From assembly GCA_900550965.1 (NCBI GenBank), contig URUC01000022.1, forward strand, positions 1 through 27,005: a stretch of DNA of 27,005 nucleotides, in the 5' to 3' direction. The position numbers and the translations under genes were made by a program. The notes beneath the pieces were generated by a model. It had not been told where the DNA came from. It saw nothing but the letters and a program-made list of their open reading frames with translations, and did not search any database. Origin of the DNA: an uncultured Collinsella sp. (lineage in GTDB: Bacteria; Actinomycetota; Coriobacteriia; Coriobacteriales; Coriobacteriaceae). Shown here in pieces: positions 6,765 through 15,330 of the stretch (position 1 is the stretch's first letter; every line of letters starts with the position of its first letter).

Positions 6765-8540
6765 ATGGAGCAACTCATCGCCATCATCGAAAAGGGCCAG
6801 CCCTTTTTCAACGCGATCGCCCGCAACAAGTACCTCAAGGCGATCCGCGACGGCTTTATCTCCGTCATCCCCATCATCATCTTCTCGTCCATCTTCTGCC
6901 TGGTAGCCTCGGTCCCCAACATCTGGGGTTTCTACTGGCCCGATGACATCAACAACGCCCTGTGGAAGTGCTACAACTACTCCATGGGCATCCTGGCCAT
7001 CGCCTGCGCCGCCACCACGGCCAAGCACTTCGCCGACGCTCAGAACCGCGATCTGCCCAAGAACAACCAGATCAACTTCATCTCGTGCATGTGCGCGGCC
7101 ATCATCGGCTTCTTGCTCCTTTCGAGCGACACCATCGCCACGGACGCTGCCAGCGGTTTCAACACCACCTACCTTGGTTCCAAGGGCCTGCTGACCGCTT
7201 TCATCGCTGCGTTTGTGACCGGCATCATCTACAAGTTCTTCATTAAGCGCAACATCACCGTCAAGATGCCCGAGCAGGTTCCGCCCAACATCTCGCAGAC
7301 CTTTAAGGACATCATCCCCTTCTCCGTCTGCATCACCGTCTTTTGGGTTTTTGACATCGTCTTCCGCGCTGCTTTTGGCTTCTGCTTTGCCCAGGGTGTC
7401 ATCCAGGTGTTCCAGCCCCTGTTCACCGCTGCCGATGGCTACATCGGCCTCGCTGTGATCTACGGCGCCATGAGCCTCTTCTGGTTCGTGGGCGTCCACG
7501 GCCCCTCGATCGTCGAGCCCGCCATCGCCGCCGCTCTCGTTGCCAACATGACCGACAACCTGGCTGCGTTCCAGGCCGGCCAGCACGCTTCCGCTGTCCT
7601 GACCCAGGGTGCCCAGTACTTCGTCGTCTGCATGGGCGGCACCGGCGCCACGCTCGTCCTGGTCTTTATGTTCTGCTTCCTGGCCAAGTCTCAGGAGATG
7701 CGCGCCGTCGGTAAGGCCGCCATCGTCCCCGTCTGCTTTGCCGTCAACGAGCCGCTGCTGTTCGCCGCACCCATCGTGCTCAACCCCGTCTTCTTTGTCC
7801 CGTTTGTCTTTGCCCCGATCGCCAACATCTGGATCCTCAAGATCTTTATCGACTTCTTGGGCATGAACGGCTTTATGTACACCCTGCCTTGGACCGTCCC
7901 CGGCCCCATCGGCACCATCATGGGCCTGGGCTTCCAGCCGCTCGCCTTTGTGATGCTCGCCATCATCCTGGTCGTCGACTTTGCCCTGTACTATCCGTTC
8001 TTCCGTGCCTATGACGCCCAGAAGTGCGCCGAGGAGGCCGAGATCTCCCAGGAGGAGCTCGCCGCCAAGAACGCCGAGAAAGCCGCCAAGCTCAACGATG
8101 CCTTCCAGGGCAAGGCTGACGCCAAGAGCGTTGCCGCCGGCGCTGCTGCCGAGGCCGTGAAGGCCGACTCCCCCGCCGCTTCCGCAGCACCCGCTGCCGA
8201 GACAACGACCGCCAGCGACCTCAACGGCAAGCGCGTGCTCGTGCTCTGCCAGGGCGGCGGAACCTCGGGCCTGCTCGCCAACGCGCTGGCCAAGGCCGCC
8301 AAGGAGCGCGGCATTAACCTCGAGACCGCTGCCGAGGCCTATGGCAACCACGTGGACATGCTCCCCGACTTTGACCTGGTCGTCCTGGCCCCGCAGGCCG
8401 CAAGCTACCTGGCCGACCTGCAGAAGGACTGTGAGCGCGTGGGCAACAAGTGCGTCGCCTGCCGTGGCAAGCAGTACATCGAGCTCTCCCAGAACGGCGA
8501 CAAGTCTCTCGCCTTCGTGAGTGAGCAACTTTCGAAGTAA
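6765..8540 (+). CDS. PTS lactose-type EIICB permease, cassette 1
   Basis: 591-residue membrane transporter that imports and phosphorylates a beta-galactoside. The N-terminal EIIC domain (about 1-430, lactose/cellobiose type) has roughly ten apolar helices and the conserved WFVGVHGPS (His245) and FAVNEPLLF (Glu329) loops. An Ala/Glu/Lys-rich linker (about 430-485) follows, then an EIIB domain starting at VLVLCQGGGTSG with phosphorylated Cys495. Length and domain order match LacE (about 570). There is no EIIA domain, so the product needs a separate EIIA, probably that at 4849-5187. AGGAG lies 6 bases before the ATG. It is the first gene of a two-gene operon with the GH1 gene 66 bases downstream. 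EIIB shows Gln-Gly-Gly after the Cys where copies 2 and 3 have Ala-Gly-Ala, so this is the most diverged of the three. Confidence 0.94.
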   Translation: MEQLIAIIEKGQPFFNAIARNKYLKAIRDGFISVIPIIIFSSIFCLVASVPNIWGFYWPDDINNALWKCYNYSMGILAIACAATTAKHFADAQNRDLPKNNQINFISCMCAAIIGFLLLSSDTIATDAASGFNTTYLGSKGLLTAFIAAFVTGIIYKFFIKRNITVKMPEQVPPNISQTFKDIIPFSVCITVFWVFDIVFRAAFGFCFAQGVIQVFQPLFTAADGYIGLAVIYGAMSLFWFVGVHGPSIVEPAIAAALVANMTDNLAAFQAGQHASAVLTQGAQYFVVCMGGTGATLVLVFMFCFLAKSQEMRAVGKAAIVPVCFAVNEPLLFAAPIVLNPVFFVPFVFAPIANIWILKIFIDFLGMNGFMYTLPWTVPGPIGTIMGLGFQPLAFVMLAIILVVDFALYYPFFRAYDAQKCAEEAEISQEELAAKNAEKAAKLNDAFQGKADAKSVAAGAAAEAVKADSPAASAAPAAETTTASDLNGKRVLVLCQGGGTSGLLANALAKAAKERGINLETAAEAYGNHVDMLPDFDLVVLAPQAASYLADLQKDCERVGNKCVACRGKQYIELSQNGDKSLAFVSEQLSK

Positions 8541-8550
8541 GTAACGCCCA

Positions 8551-8582
8551 GGGCCAGCCGACCATCCAAGACCGGCTGGCCC
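8551..8582 (+). terminator. Intercistronic hairpin EIICB-1 / GH1-1
   Basis: GGGCCAGCCG (8551-8560) and CGGCTGGCCC (8573-8582) form a perfect 10-bp stem. The following bases TTCGATTT are only a weak T-tract, so partial termination or mRNA processing is more likely than a full stop. Comparable hairpins sit between the two genes of the other cassettes. Confidence 0.55.
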
Positions 8583-8606
8583 TTCGATTTAGACGATTGG
8601 ATCATC

Positions 8607-10046
8607 ATGTCCGTTAATCCTGCTAGCGTCACCAACCCGCCCGCGCAGTTTCCCGAGGACTTTGTCTTTGGCGGCGCCACCGCTGCCTACCAGGTAGAGG
8701 GCGAGACCCGCACTCACGGTAAGGGCAAGGTTGCCTGGGACGACTTTCTGGAGGCCCAGGGGCGCTTCTCCCCCGATCCCGCTTCGGACTTCTACAACCA
8801 GTACCCCGTCGACCTGGAGCTGTGCGAGGAGTTCGGCATCAACGGCATTCGCCTCTCCATCGCCTGGAGCCGCATCTTCCCCAACGGCACCGGCGAAATC
8901 AACCCCGAGGGCGTCCAGTTCTACCACGATCTCTTCGCCGAGTGCCACAAGCACCACGTTGAGCCGTTCGTCACGCTGCATCACTTTGACACGCCGCTTC
9001 CCCTCTTTGAGAAGGGCGACTTCCTCAACCGCGAGACCATCGACGCCTTTGTGGACTTTGCCACCTTCTGCTTTAAGGAGTACGCCGACCAGGTGACCTA
9101 CTGGTTCACCTTTAACGAGATCTGGGCCGACGCCTCCAACACCTACATCGAGGGCACCTTCCCCGGTGGCGTCAAGGCGCATCTGGCCGAGGCCTTCCAG
9201 TGCGAGCACAACATGATGCTCGCCCACGCCAAGGCCGTGCTGGCCTTCCACAACGGCGGCTTTAAGGGCAAAATCGGCGTCATCCAGTCGCTGGAGTTTA
9301 AGTACCCGCTCAACGAGAACGACCCCGCCGACATCAAAGCCGCCAACAACGAGCACGTGCTGCAAAACCAGTTCTTGCTCGACGCCACCTTCCGCGGCGA
9401 CTATGCGCCCGACACCCTCGAGTGCGCCAACCGCCTGGCTGCCGTCTCGGGCGGCACCATCGAGATCCTAGACGAGGATCTGGAAATCATGCGCGAGGCC
9501 GCGCTCTACAACGACTACCTGGGCGTTAACAACTACCAGTGCCGCTTCTTGAAGGCTTACGACGGCGAGAACGACCTGCACCACAACGGTACGGGCGAGA
9601 AGGGCACTGGCCGCTGGCGCGTTAAGGGTATTGGCGAGCATGTGAACAAGCCTGGCATCCCCACCACCGACTGGGACTGGATCATCTATCCCGAGGGCCT
9701 GTTCGATCTGCTCGTCTACATTAAGCAGCGCTACCCCAACTACAAGCAGATTTTCATCACCGAGAACGGCATGGGCTACAAGGACCCCTACAAGGACGGT
9801 TTTGTGGACGACCAGCCGCGCATCGACTACATCGAGCAGCACCTGCGTTGGCTGCTCAAGGCCATGGAGGTGGGCGTCAACGTGGGCGGCTACTTCCTGT
9901 GGAGCCTGCAGGATCAGTTCTCCTGGACCAATGGCTACAACAAGCGTTACGGCTTCTTTTACGTTGACTTTGAAACCCAGAAGCGCACGCCCAAGGCAAG
10001 CGCCTACTGGTACAAGCACGTGGCGCAGACCCGTCGTCTGGACTAG
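8607..10046 (+). CDS. GH1 6-phospho-beta-galactosidase, cassette 1
   Basis: 479-residue cytosolic glycoside hydrolase family 1 enzyme that splits the phosphorylated disaccharide made by the PTS into galactose 6-phosphate and the aglycone. Acid/base Glu171 is in TFNEI and nucleophile Glu386 in ITENG. The 6-phosphate pocket is visible as Ser439, Lys446 and Tyr448 in FSWTNGYNKRYG. Trp440 is the residue expected in 6-phospho-beta-galactosidases (LacG), whereas 6-phospho-beta-glucosidases usually have Ala or Ser. The whole chain aligns closely with LacG, offset by 11 residues. The ribosome site before ATG 8607 is weak (TTGGAT). A strong terminator follows at 10093. lacG is the likely equivalent, but three paralogs make the exact substrate uncertain. 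Confidence 0.93.
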   Translation: MSVNPASVTNPPAQFPEDFVFGGATAAYQVEGETRTHGKGKVAWDDFLEAQGRFSPDPASDFYNQYPVDLELCEEFGINGIRLSIAWSRIFPNGTGEINPEGVQFYHDLFAECHKHHVEPFVTLHHFDTPLPLFEKGDFLNRETIDAFVDFATFCFKEYADQVTYWFTFNEIWADASNTYIEGTFPGGVKAHLAEAFQCEHNMMLAHAKAVLAFHNGGFKGKIGVIQSLEFKYPLNENDPADIKAANNEHVLQNQFLLDATFRGDYAPDTLECANRLAAVSGGTIEILDEDLEIMREAALYNDYLGVNNYQCRFLKAYDGENDLHHNGTGEKGTGRWRVKGIGEHVNKPGIPTTDWDWIIYPEGLFDLLVYIKQRYPNYKQIFITENGMGYKDPYKDGFVDDQPRIDYIEQHLRWLLKAMEVGVNVGGYFLWSLQDQFSWTNGYNKRYGFFYVDFETQKRTPKASAYWYKHVAQTRRLD

Positions 10047-10092
10047 TGGCTGGCGGGGTTGCCCGCTCACACAACCTGTCCCCATTTCTCAG

Positions 10093-10141
10093 CCGGGGGC
10101 GGCACGTCACACAGCGCGCCGCCCCCGGTCTTTTTGTTTTT
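10093..10141 (+). terminator. Strong terminator of cassette 1
   Basis: CCGGGGGCGGC (10093-10103) and GCCGCCCCCGG (10118-10128) form a perfect 11-bp GC stem followed by TCTTTTTGTTTTT. Confidence 0.92.
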
Positions 10142-10157
10142 GGGCTGGTCGGGAGCC

Positions 10158-10303
10158 GTTTGTCTCGATCTGTAACATCTAGCCGAGTTTTTTGGTCCTA
10201 GCTGTTACAGATTGAGACGAACAGGATTGCTCTTTCCGAAGAATCTAAATCTGTAACACGTAGCCCGCTTTTGACCGTCTACCTGTTACAAATCGAGACA
10301 AAC
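10158..10303. repeat. Double-palindrome repeat element, site 1
   Basis: Two successive hairpins. Unit A (10158-10222) has 20-base arms, GTTTGTCTCGATCTGTAACA against 10203-10222, paired with only two G-U wobbles, and a 25-base loop. Unit B (about 10244-10303) has arms ending in CTGTAACA (10251-10258) and TGTTACA (10284-10290). The left end of A and the right end of B are themselves inverted copies, so the whole 146 bases is framed by an inverted repeat. It lies between convergent cassette 1 and lacI-2. No coding potential. Confidence 0.85.
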
Positions 10304-10313
10304 GGAGTAGGAC

Positions 10314-11342
10314 CTAACCCCGTATGTCCCTAACAGTCGAGCGTTCGACCAGCGTACTCGGCACATGAATCGCCTCGATAGACGAGCTCTCTCCAATCGC
10401 CGCCTCAAACGCAAGCTTACCGACACCGCGCAAATCAAATCGCAGCGTCGTCAGTCGATTGTGAGGAACAAGTCCCTCGAGTGCGTCGTCGATACCAACC
10501 ACGCTCACGTCGTCGGGCACGGACAGGCCCGCGTTCTCGAGCGCGGCGATAACGCCCAGCGCCATCTGGTCATTTGCCGCAAGCACGGCAGTCGGCGCCT
10601 GCGACCCGCCGGCAAGCACCTCGGCCGCAATCCGCTCGCCCATGGCGTACCCACTGTCCGCACTCCAATCGCCACGCAGCATCGGAGCGGCATCGACATG
10701 AGCACGACCCAGCGTATCGCGCCAACCGGCCTCACGAAAACGCGAGGAAATCGAGTTTTCCGGACCCGCCACAAACCGCATATTCGAGTGACCATGTTCC
10801 AGCAGATAATTGGTCAACAGCTCGCACGAACCATACTGGTCGGAGTCGATCGTCGTGCAGCGCGGATGCGCATACATGGACAGGATGACCGTTCGCACTC
10901 CCGGCTGGGGAACAAACTCCTCAAAATCGGGAGCCATGCGGTTCATGTTGAGAATCATGCCGTCGACGGGTCGCTCGACCATGCGGCGCGAGGCATCGGC
11001 AAGTGCATAGGGCTTGTCGCCGCCCATCTCGATCATAGTGACGGCAAAATCGTGCTCGCGCGCCGCTTGCATGATACCCTCGAGCGTCGCCAGGTTACCG
11101 ACACGTGTGATGTTGTACATGCACAGGCCAATAGAACGATACGACCCGCCGCGCAACGCCGCTCCAGCAAAATTGGGACGAAAGCCCAGCTCTTCCATGG
11201 CGGCCAGCACACGCTTGCGCGTCTTTTCCGTCACGTTGGGCATACCGTTGACCACGCGAGACACAGTCTGGCGGCTCACGCCAGCGAGCGCCGCAACCTC
11301 TGCCGCGCTCGCCGAACGACCATTCCTTGTCTGCTGATCCAT
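10314..11342 (-). CDS. LacI-family repressor of cassette 2
   Basis: 342-residue LacI/GalR regulator. The HTH (about 13-34) contains VAALAGVSRQTVSRVVNG, with recognition residues Arg24, Gln25 and Arg29, a hinge helix PNFAGAALRGG and a C-terminal sensor domain. It is divergent from GH1-2; the 350-base spacer has three copies of an operator with half-site AATGAGCAC. Start choice is uncertain. ATG 11342 (MDQQTRNG) has GGAAGG but too close; GTG 11351 has AGG five bases away; an ATG at 11399 has no ribosome site and overlaps the likely promoter. I use 11342. It converges on the repeat element downstream. Confidence 0.88.
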   Translation of the reverse strand: MDQQTRNGRSASAAEVAALAGVSRQTVSRVVNGMPNVTEKTRKRVLAAMEELGFRPNFAGAALRGGSYRSIGLCMYNITRVGNLATLEGIMQAAREHDFAVTMIEMGGDKPYALADASRRMVERPVDGMILNMNRMAPDFEEFVPQPGVRTVILSMYAHPRCTTIDSDQYGSCELLTNYLLEHGHSNMRFVAGPENSISSRFREAGWRDTLGRAHVDAAPMLRGDWSADSGYAMGERIAAEVLAGGSQAPTAVLAANDQMALGVIAALENAGLSVPDDVSVVGIDDALEGLVPHNRLTTLRFDLRGVGKLAFEAAIGESSSIEAIHVPSTLVERSTVRDIRG

Positions 11343-11401
11343 GCCTTCCACGCTAACCTGCTTCCCAACTATTCCCCGCGCCCATGGCGCATCGTACATA
11401 C

Positions 11402-11419
11402 ATTGATAACGTGCTCATG
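11402..11419. promoter_or_regulatory. LacI operator near lacI-2
   Basis: ATTGATAACGTGCTCATG is centred on CG at 11410-11411; its right half is CATGAGCAC on the other strand, one base from the cassette-2 half-site. About 60 bases upstream of the lacI-2 start, consistent with autoregulation. Confidence 0.55.
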
Positions 11420-11464
11420 ATACCCGAGCCATATACCACAACATGAAAACTTCTGTCAATCAAA

Positions 11465-11496
11465 ACCGCTTACCGAACAAATACAACCGTTCGCGG
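11465..11496 (+). promoter_or_regulatory. 21-bp-phased tandem box, cassette 2
   Basis: ACCGCTTACCG at 11465 and ACCGTTCGCGG at 11486, exactly 21 bases apart. The second copy ends at the proposed -35 region (11496), the position expected of a directly acting activator. Confidence 0.5.
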
Positions 11497-11524
11497 CTGT
11501 TTGAAGTTGTTTTGTTTCTATACA
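11496..11524 (+). promoter_or_regulatory. Candidate promoter of cassette 2
   Basis: A good -10, TATACA (11519-11524), with a poor -35 (GCTGTT, 11496-11501) at 17 bases. The poor -35 abutting the tandem box fits an activator-dependent promoter; the LacI operators at 11534-11573 lie just downstream of the likely start. Inference only. Confidence 0.4.
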
Positions 11525-11533
11525 TCCCAGCCG

Positions 11534-11573
11534 GATGTTAACGTGCTCATTGTCAAATGTTCACGTGCTCATT
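11534..11573. promoter_or_regulatory. Tandem LacI operators of cassette 2
   Basis: GATGTTAACGTGCTCATT (11534-11551) and AATGTTCACGTGCTCATT (11556-11573). Centres are 22 bases apart, about two helical turns, so two repressor dimers could bind on the same face. The right half-site AATGAGCAC is perfect in both. Confidence 0.7.
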
Positions 11574-11692
11574 TTGGTTCTAATCATTTTAAGATAGTGT
11601 TTATCGGGCTTTTTCACCGCTGAACGCTAACCAGGGAGCCTCCTGAGCGCAAACGCACAATATCGAACAGCGAGACGAGAGGGTGTATGCAT

Positions 11693-13135
11693 ATGTCTTT
11701 GCTAAACCGCGTACAGCAGCTGCCGAAGGGCTTTGTTTGGGGCGCCGCAACCGCCGCGTACCAAACGGAAGGTTCCACGAAGGTGGCAGGCAAGGGTAAG
11801 ACCATGTGGGACGATTACCTTGTCGCCCAGGGTCGCTTTTTGCCCGACCCGGCCAGTGATTTCTACAACCGCTACGAGGAGGATATCCGCCTTTCTGCCG
11901 AGCATGGACTCAACGCCATTCGTGTGTCCATCGCCTGGACCCGCATCTTCCCCAACGGCGACGATGCCGAACCCCTCGCCGAGGGCGTTAAGCACTACCA
12001 CGAGCTGTTCGCCTGCTGCAAAAAGTATGGCGTCGAGCCCTATGTGTCCCTGCATCACTTTGACTCCCCCGCCGCCCTGTTCAACCAGGGCGACTGGCTC
12101 AACCGCAAGACCGTCGACGCCTATGTGCGCTATGCCGAGTTCTGCTTCCGCGAGTTCCGCGAGGTCAAGAATTGGTTCACCATCAACGAGCTCATCAGCC
12201 TCTCGCACTCCCAATACATCCAAGGCAACTTCCCGCCCAACCATCACTTTGATGTGACGAGCGGCATCCAGAGCCAGCACAACGAGCTCGTTGCCCACGC
12301 CCGCGCCGTCAACCTGTATAAGGATCTTGACGAGACCGAGCACCTGGGCGGACGCATTGGCATGGTCAACGTCCTGACGCCGGCATATCCTGCCACCGAC
12401 TCGCCCGCCGACCAGCACGCCGCCGACCTGTACAACGCCTTCTACACCGACTTCATCATGGACGGCGCCTTCCTGGGTCACTACTCCGCGCGCACCCTCT
12501 CACTCATCAACGAGATTCTGCGTGCCAACAACGCCACACTTACGGTTGAGGACAGCGACATGGAGGAGCTCGCCAAGGCGGCGCCCCGCAACGATATGTT
12601 CGGCCTCAACTACTATCAGTCGGCGTTTATCGCCGCCTACGATGGCGAGTCAACCAACAGCTTTAACGGCACCGGAGACAAGGGCACCTCGTGCTTTAAG
12701 TTTAAGGGCGTCGGGCAGCAGGTCGATATGCCGGGTATCCCCACCACCGACTGGGATTGGCTCATCTACCCGCAAGGCCTCTACGACACGCTCAAGCACA
12801 TCAGCGCCACCTATCCCAACCTCCCCGTCATCTATATCACCGAAAACGGCCTGGGCCACAAGGACCCCGAGCCCGACGCAAACGGCATCGTCGCCGATCC
12901 CGAGCGCATCGACTTTGTCGACCAGCACATGGAGAAGGTGCTCCAGGCGCGCGCCGAGGGCGTCGACGTCCAGGGCTACTTTATCTGGAGCCTGCAGGAC
13001 CAGTTCTCGTGGGCCAATGGCTATAACAAGCGCTACGGCCTGTTCTACATCGACTTCGACACGCAAAAACGCTACATCAAGCAGTCGGCACTCTGGTACA
13101 AGGAGCTCGCCGACACTATGGCGGACGCGCAGTAG
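11693..13135 (+). CDS. GH1 6-phospho-beta-galactosidase, cassette 2
   Basis: 480-residue GH1 enzyme, cytosolic, hydrolysing a PTS-phosphorylated beta-galactoside. Acid/base Glu166 lies in TINEL, nucleophile Glu384 in ITENG; phosphate-site Ser439, Lys446 and Tyr448 and the galactosidase-type Trp440 lie in FSWANGYNKRYG. It is the most divergent of the three GH1 copies: FVWGAATAAYQTEGS replaces the FVFGGATAAYQVEGE of copies 1 and 3, and the 225-300 region differs. Unlike the other cassettes it precedes the EIICB gene. GAGAGGG lies 9 bases before ATG 11693; an ATG at 11687 is in frame but only 3 bases from that site. A different aglycone or linkage preference is plausible but not shown. Confidence 0.91.
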   Translation: MSLLNRVQQLPKGFVWGAATAAYQTEGSTKVAGKGKTMWDDYLVAQGRFLPDPASDFYNRYEEDIRLSAEHGLNAIRVSIAWTRIFPNGDDAEPLAEGVKHYHELFACCKKYGVEPYVSLHHFDSPAALFNQGDWLNRKTVDAYVRYAEFCFREFREVKNWFTINELISLSHSQYIQGNFPPNHHFDVTSGIQSQHNELVAHARAVNLYKDLDETEHLGGRIGMVNVLTPAYPATDSPADQHAADLYNAFYTDFIMDGAFLGHYSARTLSLINEILRANNATLTVEDSDMEELAKAAPRNDMFGLNYYQSAFIAAYDGESTNSFNGTGDKGTSCFKFKGVGQQVDMPGIPTTDWDWLIYPQGLYDTLKHISATYPNLPVIYITENGLGHKDPEPDANGIVADPERIDFVDQHMEKVLQARAEGVDVQGYFIWSLQDQFSWANGYNKRYGLFYIDFDTQKRYIKQSALWYKELADTMADAQ

Positions 13136-13162
13136 CGCATCGCCTCGCTTTCCCCCCGAGAA

Positions 13163-13199
13163 GGGAGCGGCCCTATGCGATACAAACCCAGCCGCTCCC
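13163..13199 (+). terminator. Intercistronic hairpin GH1-2 / EIICB-2
   Basis: GGGAGCGGC (13163-13171) and GCCGCTCCC (13191-13199) form a 9-bp stem without a T-tract, in the 177-base gap between the two genes. Likely processing or partial attenuation. Confidence 0.5.
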
Positions 13200-13312
13200 C
13201 TCTCTCCCCCTGGGACCGGCCCCGCCTGCACCCGGGCTTTTAGCAAGCGGGAGACCATATAGGTTTTCAACGTCCATGCCATTAAGATTTCATGCAAAGA
13301 GGAGCGTGAACT

Positions 13313-15073
13313 ATGGAATCGATCGTTAAGTTCTTGGAGAAAGGTCAGCCGTACTTCGACAAGGTCTCTAAGAACATCTACCTTCAGGCCATTAAAGACG
13401 GCTTTTTGGCAGCAATGCCCATTATCCTGTCTTCTTCTGTCTTCCTGCTTATTTCGACCCTGCCGGGCGTTGTCGCCACGGTCGGCGGCTTTACGCTGCC
13501 CGACTGGTGGAACGTCGACGTCGTGAACTTCTGCAACAAGGTTTACAACTTCACGATGGGCGTCGTGGGCATCATGGTCGCCGGCACCACCGCAAGCGCG
13601 CTGACCGGCTCCAAGAACCGCCGCATGCCTGCCGGCAAGGCCATCAACGCCACGAGCACCATGGTCGCCGCCATGTGCGCTATGCTCATCTTGGCCGTTA
13701 CCCAGACGAGTGCCAAGATCGACGGCGCCGATGTCTCGGTGTTCTTTACCGACAACATGGGCACCAAGGGCCTGCTGAGCTCCTTTGTCGCCGCATTTGC
13801 CACGGTCAACATCTATGCCTTCTGCATTAAGCGAGACATCACCATCAAGCTGCCCAAAGAAGTCCCCGGCGCCATCGCCCAGAACTTCCGCGACATCTTC
13901 GCCTTCAGCTTCTCCATCCTGTTTGTCGCCGTCATCGACGTTATCTGCCGCACCTGCTTGGCCGTCCCGTTTGCCAACGTCATCTCCACGCTGGTGAGCC
14001 CGCTGTTCGCCGCTGCCGATTCCTACGCCGGCCTCGCCCTCATCTGGTTCATGATCCCGCTGTTCTGGTTCATGGGCATCCACGGCCCCTCGGTCGTTAA
14101 GCCTGCCCTCAACGCCGCGCTGTTTGGCAACATCACCACCAACCTCGCCACGCTGCAGGCCGGCGGTCACCCCGCCCTCGCCCTGACCGAAAACTTCGGT
14201 AACTACATCGGCGAACTCGGCGGCACCGGCGCCACGTTCATTGTCCCGATCATCTTCCTGCTCTTTATGCGCTCCAAGCAGCTCAAGGCCGTCGGCAAAG
14301 CCTCTGTCGTGCCCGTGATGTTCGCCGTCAACGAGCCGCTGCTGTTCGCCGCGCCCATCATCCTCAACCCGTACTTCCTGATCCCGTTCCTGTTTGCCCC
14401 CGTGGCCAACGTCCTCATTGGTAAGTTCTTCATCGACTTTTTGGGCATGAACGGCTTTATCTATGCCATGCCGTGGGCACTCCCCGGACCGATCGGCACC
14501 TTCATCGACACCAACTTCCAGCCGATCTCTCTGGTCCTGGTTGTCGTCCTGCTGGTCGTTGACTTCTTGATCTACTACCCGTTCTGCAAGGCCTACGACA
14601 ACGTCCTGTGCAAGCAGGAGGCCGAGACCCTGGCCGAAGAAGAGGCCGAGGAGACCAAGGCCGTCAAGACCGCTGCCGCCCCCGCCGTTGAGGCTCCTGT
14701 TGTCGAGACCGCTTCTGCCACTGAGGCCTCTGCAGCTCCGTCCGCCCTTAAGGGCAAGGATCTGAGGGTTCTGGTTCTGTGCGCTGGCGCCGGCACCTCT
14801 GCACTGCTCGCCAACGCGCTTAAGGAAGGCGCCGACGAGCTGGGCATCGACATTACCGCCAACGCCGGTGCCTACGGCAGCCACTACGCCATCATGGACC
14901 AGTACAACGTCATCGTCCTGGCTCCGCAGGTTCGCACCTATTACAACGAGATGAAGGCCGACACCGACCGCCTGGGCATCACGCTGCTGTCGCCCAAGGG
15001 CAAACAGTACATCGACCTCACTAAGGATCCCAAGGGTGCCGTCGCCTGGATCGAGGAAAACCTCGAGGCATAA
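13313..15073 (+). CDS. PTS lactose-type EIICB permease, cassette 2
   Basis: 586-residue LacE-like permease. The EIIC domain (about 1-440) has WFMGIHGPS (His257) and FAVNEPLLF (Glu341). A Glu/Ala/Val-rich linker (about 440-480) leads to the EIIB domain with phosphorylated Cys490 in VLVLCAGAGTSALLANALKEG. It needs an EIIA from elsewhere. GAGGAG precedes the ATG. It resembles EIICB-3 far more than EIICB-1: NIYLQAIKDGFL, MGIMVAGTTA-like segments, NRRMPAGK and TIKLPKEVPGAIAQNFRDI are shared almost exactly, although its GH1 partner is the odd one. It is second in its operon and ends in a terminator at 15107. Confidence 0.93.
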   Translation: MESIVKFLEKGQPYFDKVSKNIYLQAIKDGFLAAMPIILSSSVFLLISTLPGVVATVGGFTLPDWWNVDVVNFCNKVYNFTMGVVGIMVAGTTASALTGSKNRRMPAGKAINATSTMVAAMCAMLILAVTQTSAKIDGADVSVFFTDNMGTKGLLSSFVAAFATVNIYAFCIKRDITIKLPKEVPGAIAQNFRDIFAFSFSILFVAVIDVICRTCLAVPFANVISTLVSPLFAAADSYAGLALIWFMIPLFWFMGIHGPSVVKPALNAALFGNITTNLATLQAGGHPALALTENFGNYIGELGGTGATFIVPIIFLLFMRSKQLKAVGKASVVPVMFAVNEPLLFAAPIILNPYFLIPFLFAPVANVLIGKFFIDFLGMNGFIYAMPWALPGPIGTFIDTNFQPISLVLVVVLLVVDFLIYYPFCKAYDNVLCKQEAETLAEEEAEETKAVKTAAAPAVEAPVVETASATEASAAPSALKGKDLRVLVLCAGAGTSALLANALKEGADELGIDITANAGAYGSHYAIMDQYNVIVLAPQVRTYYNEMKADTDRLGITLLSPKGKQYIDLTKDPKGAVAWIEENLEA

Positions 15074-15106
15074 GACGCTGACACCACCTGCCGCTTGCAG
15101 ACAATA

Positions 15107-15150
15107 AATGGCCCGTGCATCGATGTGTGATGCGCGGGCCATTTTGTTTA
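15107..15150 (+). terminator. Terminator of cassette 2
   Basis: AATGGCCCG-T-GCAT (15107-15120) pairs with ATGC-G-CGGGCCATT (15130-15143), followed by TTGTTT. Confidence 0.85.
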
Positions 15151-15168
15151 GACCGCACCCGTCCTCCT

Positions 15169-15312
15169 GTTCATCTCAATCTGTAACATCTAGCCGAGTT
15201 TTTCGGTCCTAGCTGTTACAGATCGAAATGAACGCACAGGCCAAGCCGAAAATCTCAATCTGTAACATGTAGACCACTTTTGACCGTCTAGTTGTTACAG
15301 ATCGAGACAAAC
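15169..15312. repeat. Double-palindrome repeat element, site 2
   Basis: Unit A (15169-15233) begins GTTCATCTCAATCTGTAACA and ends with a near-perfect inverted copy ending ATGAAC. Relative to site 1, GTTTGT/ACGAAC has become GTTCAT/ATGAAC, changes on both arms that keep pairing. Unit B has arms 15253-15267 and 15293-15307. It lies between the convergent cassette 2 and lacI-3, the same placement as site 1. Confidence 0.85.
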
Positions 15313-15330
15313 GGAATAGGCCGAGCACGT

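Noticed and set aside
12650..15142. Very long open frame (830 codons) on the minus strand opposite GH1-2 and EIICB-2; similar ones at 6696-8528 and 16527-18521
   Set aside because: They mirror the GC-rich codon pattern of real plus-strand genes, have low-complexity Gly/Asp/His-rich translations and no ribosome sites or family motifs.
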